From the NCBI RefSeq assembly GCF_013170705.1, contig NZ_CP033334.1:3511501-3575500 (forward strand): a stretch of 64,000 nt of DNA, given 5' to 3'. The stretch comes from Mesorhizobium loti. GTDB lineage: Bacteria; Pseudomonadota; Alphaproteobacteria; Rhizobiales; Rhizobiaceae. The position numbers and the translations under genes are program-made. Positions within the stretch are counted from its first letter, which is position 1; each line of letters starts with the position of its first letter. Below are positions 1 to 7,905 of this stretch, piece after piece. The notes under the pieces are model-generated. The model searched no databases. It was not told the DNA's origin and was given only the letters and a program-made list of their open reading frames with translations.

Positions 1-81
1 TGGAGGGGTAGGGGCGGGAAGGCTCGAGTTCCATTACCGGATGCCAGCGCTGCCCCTCACCTGCCTGCCGGCATCCTCTCT

Positions 82-191
82 CCGTATAGTGACGGGGAGA
101 GGGACGCTGTCGTGAATGATTTCGCCAATCGCCAACGTTGCAGTGAAGGCGCCGACGTTACGATCCGCTCTTTCTCCCCGTCACTATACGG
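82..191. repeat. Inverted repeat, class I intergenic element
   Basis: Perfect 19-bp arms at 82-100 (CCGTATAGTGACGGGGAGA) and 173-191 (its reverse complement) flank about 70 bp. Around the arms are the strings 'GCCGGCATC' and 'GCCCGGCAGGGCA', which recur beside CTCCCC/GGGGAG palindromes at 56.3, 58.65, 60.95 and 62.2 kb. No gene is supported in 1-272. Confidence 0.7.
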
Positions 192-272
192 GGAGAAATG
201 CCCGGCAGGGCAATGAGGGGCGGCGCTGGCTTAGGCGGTTGACGCACGACCGGTTCGTATTCGTCACGACGT

Positions 273-1172
273 TCATGAGAACGCCCGATCCCCCGCATCG
301 AGCAGCCATTGCCGCACGGCCTGCGTCGGCTCGGGATGGCGCTGTTTTCTCGGCATGACGACATAGAAATCCTGCGTGCCCCGCATCTCGCCGCGGACTG
401 GCTGGATCAGCCGGCCGGCGGCGAGGTCGGCGGCGACGAGGAAGCGGCTGGCCAGCGCTATGCCCTGGCCGGCGATGGCCGCGTCGATGGCGAGCCCGGT
501 CTGGTTGAAGCGCATGCGTTTCAACTCGGTCGTCATCTTCAGGCCGACCGCCTTTTCCATGAATTCCGGCCATAGATTGTGCGCGTCGTGCAGAAGAAGG
601 TGATGCTGGATTTCGGTCGCCGCGATTTCGGTTGTGCCGGCCGGCAGCAGGGCCGGGCTGCAGACGGCGATGATCTGCTGGGGAAACAACAGGTCGACGA
701 TCAGGCCGGGGCCGAAGGGGGCGCGGCCCTGCCGCACCGCGATGTCGACGCCGTCGGCCTGGAAGCTCGACAGGCTTTCGCTGGCCAGCACGCGCAGGTC
801 GACCAGCGGATTGTCGGCCATGAAGTCCTGCAGCCTGGGGATCAGCCATTTGGTGGCGAAGCTCGGCGTCACGCTGATCGTCAGCCGCGCCGGTTCGGGG
901 CGCAGAAGCAAGGTTGCTTCCGAGATCAGGTCGAAGGCGCGGCGGATGTTGGGGACATAGGCGCGGCCCTCATCGGTCAGCGCCAGGCCGCGTGGCAGCC
1001 GTTCGAACAGTTTCGTGCCGAGCTCGGCCTCCAGCCCGCGAATGTGCTGGGCGACCGCACCTTGGGTGACGTTCAACTCCTCGGCGGCGATGCGGAAGTT
1101 GAGATGGCGCGCCGAGGCCTCGAAGGCGCGCAGCGCATTCAGCGGCGGCAGGCTCAGGAAGGCTTCGGGCAT
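273..1172 (-). CDS. LysR-family transcriptional regulator (GcvA-like)
   Basis: 299 aa, the usual LysR length. Residues 8-67 form the winged HTH, with the family pattern ALRAFEASARHLNFRIAAEELNVT followed in part by QGAVAQHIRGLE. Residues ~95-290 are the periplasmic-binding-protein-like effector domain. The N-terminal wording (PPLNALRAFEA) is that of the GcvA/AmpR-type subgroup. It is divergent from the SDR gene that begins 127 bp away, the usual arrangement for a LysR protein and its target, so control of that SDR is inferred. The effector is unknown. Confidence 0.9.
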   Translation of the reverse strand: MPEAFLSLPPLNALRAFEASARHLNFRIAAEELNVTQGAVAQHIRGLEAELGTKLFERLPRGLALTDEGRAYVPNIRRAFDLISEATLLLRPEPARLTISVTPSFATKWLIPRLQDFMADNPLVDLRVLASESLSSFQADGVDIAVRQGRAPFGPGLIVDLLFPQQIIAVCSPALLPAGTTEIAATEIQHHLLLHDAHNLWPEFMEKAVGLKMTTELKRMRFNQTGLAIDAAIAGQGIALASRFLVAADLAAGRLIQPVRGEMRGTQDFYVVMPRKQRHPEPTQAVRQWLLDAGDRAFS

Positions 1173-1299
1173 GCAGGAGTTTTTCTACTGGTTGATTTCA
1201 GGCATTCTGGTTCGAACCGAGCGGAAAAACCAGCTATATCAGCGCCCGGATCCCGAAAACACCGTTTGCGGCTCCCGCCAACCCGAAGAGGAAAATCCA

Positions 1300-2004
1300 A
1301 TGAGTGTAGAAAAAGTGGCTGTGGTCGTGGCCGGCGGCAGCGGCATGGGGGCGGCGGCGGCCAAGCGGCTGGCGGCGGATGGGTTCAAGGTCGCCATCCT
1401 GTCCTCGTCGGGCAAGGGCGAGGCGCTGGCCAAGGAATTGGGCGGGCTTGGCGTCACCGGCTCCAACCAGTCGAATGAGGATCTGCAGCGCCTCGCCGAC
1501 CTGACGCTGGAGCGTTTTGGCCGCATCGACGTGCTGGTCAACAGCGGCGGCCACGGCCCGCGTGCGCCGATCCTGGAGATCACGGACGAGCAATGGCACA
1601 CCGGCATGGATGTCTATCTGCTCAACGTGATCAGGCCGGTGCGCATCGTGGCGCCGCAGATGGTCAAGCAGAAGGGCGGCGCCATCATCAACATCTCGAC
1701 CGCCTGGGTGGCCGAGCCGAATGCGATGTTCCCGACGTCGGCCGTGTTCCGGGCCGGCCTTGCCGCCTACACCAAGATCTTCGCCAACACCTACGCCGCC
1801 GACAATGTGCGCATGAACAATGTGCTGCCCGGCTGGATCGACAGCCTGCCGGCCACCGAGGAGCGCCGCGACAACGTGCCGATGCAACGCTACGGCACAT
1901 CGGAGGAAATCGCCGCGACCATCGCGTTCCTGGCTTCGGACGGTGCGGGCTACATCACCGGCCAGAACATTCGGGTGGATGGGGGTGTCATCAGGGCGCT
2001 GTGA
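1300..2004 (+). CDS. SDR-family oxidoreductase with non-canonical active site
   Basis: 234 aa from ATG 1300, preceded by GAGGAAAA. A longer in-frame reading exists upstream but overlaps the divergent regulator's promoter. The Rossmann nucleotide site is AGGSGMGAAAAKRL near residue 11, and the VNSGG segment sits where NNAGG is normal. The C-terminal ITGQNIRVDGG is the standard SDR ending. The catalytic YxxxK is not present: the aligned stretch reads TSAVFRAGLAAYTK, so Tyr and Lys are replaced by Ser and Arg. It is probably an NAD(P)-dependent dehydrogenase-fold protein of uncertain activity, likely controlled by the divergent LysR regulator. Confidence 0.85.
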   Translation: MSVEKVAVVVAGGSGMGAAAAKRLAADGFKVAILSSSGKGEALAKELGGLGVTGSNQSNEDLQRLADLTLERFGRIDVLVNSGGHGPRAPILEITDEQWHTGMDVYLLNVIRPVRIVAPQMVKQKGGAIINISTAWVAEPNAMFPTSAVFRAGLAAYTKIFANTYAADNVRMNNVLPGWIDSLPATEERRDNVPMQRYGTSEEIAATIAFLASDGAGYITGQNIRVDGGVIRAL

Positions 2005-2312
2005 GCTTGGGTTCGATCGGCTACGCCATGCACACATCTTCCGTGACTGGCGTGACTGATCGGCCCGAGGCTTGATTGGCACGCGGTTCCCCCAATCCGT
2101 CGCTGCTTCGCAGCGCCACCTTTCCCCCCTCCGGAGGGAAAGGAAGGGAGCTTTGCCGGACGAGCGTTGTGCGTAGACCAAGCGGGGCGAGGAGTCAGTT
2201 TCTGGCAGGCGCCGCCAATCTCGCGGCCCTTGCGCAGTTCTTTCAATCATTTCTTGAAACCGACAGCGACCGTTTCATGGTTTGATGGTGCCGGCCAAGA
2301 GGGGGGGCGTCA
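2005..2312. other. Intergenic region with repeat-like sequence
   Basis: About 308 bp with no supported gene. It contains small palindromes (GCTGCTTCGCAGC near 2102; CCCCTCCGGAGGGAAAGG near 2135) of the type seen in other rhizobial intergenic repeats of this window. The promoter of the adenosine deaminase gene should lie in its right half. Confidence 0.4.
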
Positions 2313-3306
2313 TTGACCGACTTCATCGGACTGCCGAAAGCCGAAGTGCACATCCATATCGAGGGCTGCTTCGAGGCCGACGATGTGATCCGGAACTGCG
2401 AGGAAGCCGGCATTCCGCTGCGGGCGCCGCGCGACAGGCTCTTCGAAGCCCACGACCTCAAGAGCTTCCTCGAGATGCTCGACTGGCTATGCGGGACATT
2501 CCGCACGCGCGAGCAGCTCGCCACCACGGCCTACAAATTCGCGCAACGGATGGGCCGAAGCGGCGTGCGCTACGCCGACGTCATCGTCAACCCGACCCAC
2601 TGGCCGCACTGGCACAAGGATATTCCGGGGATGATCGACGCGTTCGACGCGGGCTTCGCGGCCGCCGAACAGGATGGGCACCCCCCGGCCGGGCTTTGCG
2701 TCAGCCTGCTGCGCACCCAGTCGGCGGCGGAAGCGATCGAGCTGGTGGAGTTGCTGAGCGACATCAGGCACAGGCGCGTGGTTGCCTTCTCGATCGACGG
2801 AAACGAAGCGGCGGCCGGGCGCACCGGCCCGCGCTTCGCCGAGGCGTTTCGCCGTGCCGGCGCGGGCGGGTTTGCGGCGCACGGTTCACGCCGGCGAGTC
2901 GAGCGGGCCCGAAGGCGTTCGCGACGCAATCGAACTGCTGGGAGCCGACCGCATCGACCACGGCGTGCGGGCGATCGAGGATCCGGACCTTGTCGACTTG
3001 CTGGCGCAAAGACGGATTCCGCTCGGCATCTGCCCGGTCTCCAATCTGGCGCTTGGCGTCTATCCCTCGCTGGCGCAACATCCGCTTGACGCCCTGCGCA
3101 AGGCCGGGGTCCCGGTCTCGATCAACACCGACGATCCGGCGCTGCTCGACACCACGCTTGAAGCATCCTACGCCGCTTGCGCCGAGGCCTTCGCCTGGGA
3201 CGACGAAACCATCCGCCAGCTTGCCGCGACATCGGTGCAGGCGAGCTACGCCGACCCCGCGATGAAGGCAGGGATCCTGGCCGATCTGGCGGCCTGGCGG
3301 AGCTAG
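2313..3306 (+). pseudogene. Adenosine deaminase family protein, frameshifted
   Basis: The reading frame from TTG 2313 (TDFIGLPKAEVHIHIEG) carries the metal-binding HxH at residues 13 and 15 and runs well to about residue 185. The homology then continues one frame over, with TVHAGESSGPEG, DRIDHGVRAIEDP and SINTDDPALL, to a stop at 3306. The switch falls near 2862-2885 in a G-rich stretch, consistent with one extra base. Read across the shift, the protein is about 330 aa, normal for adenosine/adenine deaminases, and all metal and catalytic motifs are present. Either a recent frameshift mutation or a sequencing error explains it. It would deaminate adenosine or adenine in purine salvage. Confidence 0.85.
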
Positions 3307-3313
3307 CAAGGGT

Positions 3314-4615
3314 TCAGTTCGCGGGCACTGTCCCGGCCTGCTGATCGGCGTCCGTCAGCGTCTGCAGAAACGCGACGATATCGTCGATTTCGGCGTCATT
3401 CAGCGCAGGCTTGTCGCCTGGCTTCTTGCCGTTGAAGGGCGGATCCTGATTCAAGTTCGGCCAGTAAGCCTTTGGCAGATCATCATATTGCCTGACCGTG
3501 CCATCGGCAGTCCTGGGATACCAATGGCCGGGATCGGTGTCGCGGCTGGCGTAGAAGGCGACCGCGTCGCGCAGCGTGTGGAAGGCGCCGTTGTGGAAGA
3601 AGCTCTTGCGCAGCGCGACGTTGCGCAGGGTCGGCGTCTTGAACAGGCCGCAATATTCGGTCCGGCCCTTGAAGTCGGTGCGCAGCGGGCCGCACAGGCC
3701 GAGATCGACATAGTCGGGATCGGCATTGGCGGGAATTGCCGCGTTGCGCGGCACGGCGATGGCGATCAGGCCGAAATCGGTGAATTGCGGCGGCTCGCCG
3801 TCATTGGCGGGTTCGCTGAGATGGCAGCTGGCGCAATTGCCCTTGGCCTCGTCCTCGAACAGCGCGCGGCCGCGCAGCTCCTGCGCCGTGAGCTCAGCCT
3901 TGCCGGCGAGGAAGGCGTCGTAGCGGCTGGAATAGGGATAGAAATCGGGCGCACTCTGCTCGAACGTGCCGAGCGCCTCGGCGGCGGCGTCGAAAGCATC
4001 GTCCGGGTGGTCGAACACGTCGTCGCCAAAGGCCGCCTTGAACTCGCCGGCATAGGCTGATTTGCGCAGGGCTGATGTGACGGCGGCCCCGTCTTTGTTG
4101 GCCATCTCGAAAGGCGAGAGCAGGGGGATTTTCGCCTGGTCCTTGCCATGGTCGGCCCGGCCGTCCCAGGTCAGGCCGCCGGTCGGGCCATTGTCGACGC
4201 TCTCGTCGCCCTCGTCCTCGGAATCGTAGAAATGCTCGGTGAAGGCGGGCGCCGCCTGCAAATAGCGCAGCGACGGCACGGCGCGCACGCCTGGTTGGTC
4301 GAGGTTTGGACCGCCCATCTCGACCGGCTTGGCCGAGGCCGGGCCGAAGGCGTGACGCTGGTCGTGGCAGGACGAGCAGGCCTGCCTGCCCGAGGCGGAC
4401 AGGGCCGGATCGAAGAACATTTTTCGGCCAAGCGCCATGAGTGCCTGCGCCCGCGCGAAGGCATCGGCACGCGACAGCGGGCCGGGGTGGACGCTGCCGG
4501 ATCCGGCATGGACAAGGGTTTGCGGCCAGGCGAGGGCAAGGCCGAACAACGAGGCGGCAGCGGCCGCGATCATCAGGCGTTTGCCTCGTCCCGTCGTCAT
4601 CGCTTCCCGGTCCAT
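3314..4615 (-). CDS. Di-haem cytochrome c peroxidase (CcpA/MauG family)
   Basis: 433 aa. A signal-anchor-like stretch at residues 14-37 directs export to the periplasm; translation may instead start at Met6 (4600). Two c-type haem sites are seen, CSSCH at 80-84 and CASCH at 261-265, the spacing of bacterial di-haem peroxidases. The N-terminal LGRKMFFDPALSASGRQA and the C-terminal FKTPTLRNVALRKSFFHNG with an AEIDDIVAFLQTL tail are family signatures. It should reduce peroxide with electrons from a small cytochrome c. Divergent from the phosphoesterase gene, with a shared 184-bp promoter region. Confidence 0.9.
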   Translation of the reverse strand: MDREAMTTGRGKRLMIAAAAASLFGLALAWPQTLVHAGSGSVHPGPLSRADAFARAQALMALGRKMFFDPALSASGRQACSSCHDQRHAFGPASAKPVEMGGPNLDQPGVRAVPSLRYLQAAPAFTEHFYDSEDEGDESVDNGPTGGLTWDGRADHGKDQAKIPLLSPFEMANKDGAAVTSALRKSAYAGEFKAAFGDDVFDHPDDAFDAAAEALGTFEQSAPDFYPYSSRYDAFLAGKAELTAQELRGRALFEDEAKGNCASCHLSEPANDGEPPQFTDFGLIAIAVPRNAAIPANADPDYVDLGLCGPLRTDFKGRTEYCGLFKTPTLRNVALRKSFFHNGAFHTLRDAVAFYASRDTDPGHWYPRTADGTVRQYDDLPKAYWPNLNQDPPFNGKKPGDKPALNDAEIDDIVAFLQTLTDADQQAGTVPAN

Positions 4616-4697
4616 TTCGCTCCGCAGTTAGGGTCGCACTGCAACGGATTGATGACTGCTCCCGTTCTTCACGAAACCGTGTTCGCGGGCGAGGCAA

Positions 4698-4715
4698 GTG
4701 TCACAAAGGTGACAA
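4698..4715. promoter_or_regulatory. Operator-like palindrome, possible Pho box
   Basis: TGTCAC-AAAG-GTGACA (4699-4714) is a perfect 6-bp-arm palindrome in the region between the divergent peroxidase and phosphoesterase genes. Read as GTGTCAC-AAAG-GTGACAA it also has the 7-4-7 geometry of a Pho box, which would suit a phosphatase gene. Which reading is correct cannot be decided from one site. Confidence 0.4.
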
Positions 4716-4799
4716 GGCATCGACGTAGCTCTTTGCATGCGCGGCCTCCGGCCATGCACGACGCCTCTAGCCATTCCCCTTAGCCATGAGGACTCCTTG

Positions 4800-6329
4800 A
4801 TGCGGCCCTTCAGTTCGCTTTTCCTGGCCTCCACCGCCCTGGCATCGGTCGCTGGCGCTGCCAACGCCGCCCCTCCCGGCTACGACAAGATCGACACCGT
4901 CGTCGTCATCTATGCCGAAAACCGCAGCTTCGATAATCTTTATGGCGGCTTCCCCGGCGCCAATGGGCTGGCCAATGTCTCGGCCGACCAGGCGCGCCAG
5001 CTCGACCGCGACGGCAAGCCGCTTTCAGAACTGCCGCCGGCCTGGGGCGGGCTGACCGCCAAGGGCGTGACGCCTGTTGTGACCGAGGCGCAGTCGGCGC
5101 ATCTCGGCAACGCCAGCTTCGCCATAGACGACGCCAGCGGCTTCAACGAGAAGACCTCCGTCGTCACGCGCGACCTCTGGCACCGGTTCTACCAGGAGCA
5201 GATGCAGATCGATGACGGCCGGAACGACAAGTTCGCCGCCTGGGCCGATTCCGGCGGTCTTGTCATGGGCCATTATGACGGCTCCAGCCTGCCGATGTGG
5301 GCGGTGGCGAAGAAATACGTGCTGGCCGACAATTTCTTCCAGGGCGCCTTTGGTGGTTCCTTCCTCAACCATTTCCAGCTCGCCTGCGCCTGCGTCCCGG
5401 TCTATCCAAACGCCGATACCAGCCCGGTGAAGGCCCAGATCGCCGTCGTCGAGGCCGATGGCAAGACACTCAAGGTCGCCGACAACTCGCCGCCCTCCGC
5501 CCTTGGCGGCGTGCCGAAATTCGTCAATGACGGCGCCATCACGCCCGACTTCCATGTCGTCAACACCATGCAGCCACCCTACCAGCCCAGCGCCAACAAG
5601 CCGGCCGAGGGCGGCGACAAGGCGCTGGCCGACCCGGCGCAGCCGACGACGCTGCCGCCGCAGCACGATATCACCATCGGCGACCTCCTTTCGCTGCGGG
5701 GGATCGACTGGGCCTGGTATGCCGGCGCCTGGCAGGCCACGCTCGACGGCAAGAACGCGACGCCGGTGCCGAACTTCCAGTTCCATCACCAGCCGTTCAA
5801 CTATTTCGCCGCCTATGCGCCGGGCACCGCCGCGCGTACCGCGCATCTCAGGGATGGCGGTCTCGACGGCTCCGAATTCATCAAGGCGATCGACGACGGC
5901 AAGCTGCCTTCTGTCAGCTTCTACAAGCCGCAGGGCAATCTCAACGAGCACAGCGGTTATGCCGATGTGACATCGGGCGACCAGCATCTGGCCGACCTCG
6001 TCGCGCATCTGGAGAAGAGCCCGCAATGGAGCCACATGCTGGTGGTCGTCACCTATGACGAGAATGGCGGCTTCTGGGACCATGTCGCGCCGCCCAAAGC
6101 CGACCGCTGGGGCCCGGGCAACCGCGTCCCGGCCTTCATCATCTCGCCCTACGCCAAGATGGGCACGGTCGACCACACGCAATACGACACGACGTCGATC
6201 CTGCGCTTCATCACCGCGCGCTACGACCTGCCGGTGCTGCCGGGCATCGTCGCCCGCGACAAGGCGCTGCGCAACAACGACCAGCCGCCGATGGGGGATT
6301 TGAGCGCCGCGCTTGATCTGGGCCGGTAG
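4800..6329 (+). CDS. AcpA-type acid phosphatase / phospholipase C family phosphoesterase
   Basis: 509 aa from ATG 4800 (TGAGGAC upstream). Residues 1-22 (MRPFSSLFLASTALASVAGA) are a Sec signal peptide, so the enzyme is periplasmic or secreted. The family metal site is visible as VVVIYAENRSFDNLYGGFPGA at the N terminus, and the second half has YDENGGFWDHVAPP followed by GNRVPAFIISPYAKMG and TSILRFITARYDLP. These are the alkaline-phosphatase-fold motifs of the phosphoesterase/phospholipase C superfamily. Substrate (phosphomonoester or phospholipid) is not determinable. Confidence 0.88.
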   Translation: MRPFSSLFLASTALASVAGAANAAPPGYDKIDTVVVIYAENRSFDNLYGGFPGANGLANVSADQARQLDRDGKPLSELPPAWGGLTAKGVTPVVTEAQSAHLGNASFAIDDASGFNEKTSVVTRDLWHRFYQEQMQIDDGRNDKFAAWADSGGLVMGHYDGSSLPMWAVAKKYVLADNFFQGAFGGSFLNHFQLACACVPVYPNADTSPVKAQIAVVEADGKTLKVADNSPPSALGGVPKFVNDGAITPDFHVVNTMQPPYQPSANKPAEGGDKALADPAQPTTLPPQHDITIGDLLSLRGIDWAWYAGAWQATLDGKNATPVPNFQFHHQPFNYFAAYAPGTAARTAHLRDGGLDGSEFIKAIDDGKLPSVSFYKPQGNLNEHSGYADVTSGDQHLADLVAHLEKSPQWSHMLVVVTYDENGGFWDHVAPPKADRWGPGNRVPAFIISPYAKMGTVDHTQYDTTSILRFITARYDLPVLPGIVARDKALRNNDQPPMGDLSAALDLGR

Positions 6330-6452
6330 GGCGGCGGGCCGAGCGGCCCTCGATCGACGGGGAAGAGGAAAGGCGCGAGTTTGCCACGGTGGCGACCGCG
6401 CCATGGCGTCGGGGCTGGGGGGCCGGACCTGATGGAGCCGCGATGATGGCGC

Positions 6453-7049
6453 TCAGCCGCCATTCACCAAGGCTAGCACAAGCTTCTGCAGATTGCCGCC
6501 CTGGCCGAACTCGACGCGGTCGAAATCCCGGCTGCCCTGTATCCTCGCCTTCGAGATCGCATCGAGCCGCTTGACCACTTCGGCCCTGGTCTTGCTGCAT
6601 TTGGGGTCATCGGCGACGGTCAGGCCGTCTGTCGCGGCTTCGATGTCATGCACCATTTTTATCATGCTGGCGCCATGCACCTTCTCATGGGCGCTGACGC
6701 CGGCGATGAACACTTCCCAGTTCTTCTGGACGGCCGGCGGCAGCGGGGCGGATGGGCTTGGCAAGGTGTAGGTGATGATCAGTTTCGGCTTCCCCGCCGT
6801 CAGCACGCAATCCTTGCCCCTGGGCGTGTAGTCCCGGACCCCCCAGGTCAGCTTGAAATTGGTGTAGGCGATGGCGCGGGTAATGCCGACATTGGGTCCG
6901 TTCTCGCCGATCGACCGGTAGAGCTCCAGCCCGGACTGGCCCGAAATGGCGTAGGTCTCGACCTTCTCGACCGGCTTCCACTCGGCATGGGCGGTGGGCG
7001 GCAAGGCCACCAGGGCGGCCAGCAGAAGACACAGGCGAACTCTCGACAC
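6453..7049 (-). CDS. DUF922-family exported putative Zn-dependent protease
   Basis: About 198 aa. GTG 7049 is preferred over an upstream TTG because GGAG lies 6 nt before it. A signal peptide (VRLCLLLAALVALPPTAHA) is followed by a compact domain with HEKVH in the second half, the metal-binding HExxH-like motif of DUF922 proteins. Likely a small periplasmic metallopeptidase of unknown substrate. It is divergent from the exported protein at 7155. Confidence 0.75.
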   Translation of the reverse strand: MSRVRLCLLLAALVALPPTAHAEWKPVEKVETYAISGQSGLELYRSIGENGPNVGITRAIAYTNFKLTWGVRDYTPRGKDCVLTAGKPKLIITYTLPSPSAPLPPAVQKNWEVFIAGVSAHEKVHGASMIKMVHDIEAATDGLTVADDPKCSKTRAEVVKRLDAISKARIQGSRDFDRVEFGQGGNLQKLVLALVNGG

Positions 7050-7154
7050 AACACTCTCCAAAACGACCCGAACGGCCGTGCCGCGACAGGCGATGCCACG
7101 GGATCGCTTTTCCTATATGCTGGCCGCGGGTGCTGCAATTGTCAGGGGGAATTC

Positions 7155-7652
7155 ATGAAAGCAGGACATCTCGTCGTCGCCGGTGCCTTGGCCGCGCTGC
7201 AGGCCGCGCAGCCGGCCTTTGCCGCGTCGTGCAGCGGCTGGAGCGCGAAGATGGAGGAAGACGAAGGCGGCAAGGTGCTGACCGCCTCGGTCTGCGGCGG
7301 GCCGAAGGGCGACGCGCAACTGATGCTGACCTGTTTCGAAACGCCGGTGCTGAGCTACGATCTGGGCGCCGGCGGCCAGCAGACGGAGCCCGGAATCAGC
7401 GGCGCGTTCGACTTCGAGGCCGACGGCAAGACGGTGACCAAGACGCTGCAGCTCGAGGAAATGTACGGTTATTTCGTGGTCAATCTGGCCAAGGCCGATC
7501 CGCTGCTCGACCTGCTGCGCTCGAAGGGGGATGTGTCGGTCAGTGCCGCCAAATATGGCCCGATCAGCTTTCCGCTGAAGGGCTCGAGCGGGGCCATAGG
7601 CAAGGTGCTGGCGCAGTGCGGCAAGGCCAAGCCCGCGGCGGATGGGGATTGA
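7155..7652 (+). CDS. Exported protein of unknown function
   Basis: 165 aa from ATG 7155 behind a strong AGGGGGA. The N terminus (KAGHLVVAGALAALQAAQPAFA) is a signal peptide with an AxA cleavage site. The mature part has four cysteines (SCSGW, VCGG, TCFE, QCGK) that could form two periplasmic disulfides. No family recognised. Confidence 0.75.
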   Translation: MKAGHLVVAGALAALQAAQPAFAASCSGWSAKMEEDEGGKVLTASVCGGPKGDAQLMLTCFETPVLSYDLGAGGQQTEPGISGAFDFEADGKTVTKTLQLEEMYGYFVVNLAKADPLLDLLRSKGDVSVSAAKYGPISFPLKGSSGAIGKVLAQCGKAKPAADGD

Positions 7653-7673
7653 TGAGGCGGTACCCGCGCCTTT

Positions 7674-7905
7674 GTCATCCTAGGGCGAAGCAAGGAGCGA
7701 AGCGACGCGGCGCAGACCCTAGGATCCATGCCGTGAGGTCTGCCAAAAATTCAACGGAATCAGGATGTTCTCCCGACGCATTGCCGTTGTTCGATGCCGA
7801 GTGGTAGTGCTCTATCCTGAACCGCTTTGACCGTCACAGGTGTCGCGGCATGGATCCTAGGGTCTCCGCGACGGAGCTTCGCTCCTGCTTCGCCCTAGGA
7901 TGACG
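7674..7905. repeat. Inverted repeat, class II intergenic element
   Basis: The left arm (about 7678-7733: CCTAGGGCGAAGCAAGGAG, then CAGACCCTAGGATCCATGCC) is matched in reverse complement by the right arm (about 7849-7903: GGCATGGATCCTAGGGTCT, then CCTGCTTCGCCCTAGGATG). The arms lie between two convergent genes and the right arm runs 10 bp into the MocR gene's 3' end. Degenerate relatives lie at 49.23-49.41 and 55.37-55.46 kb. Confidence 0.75.
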
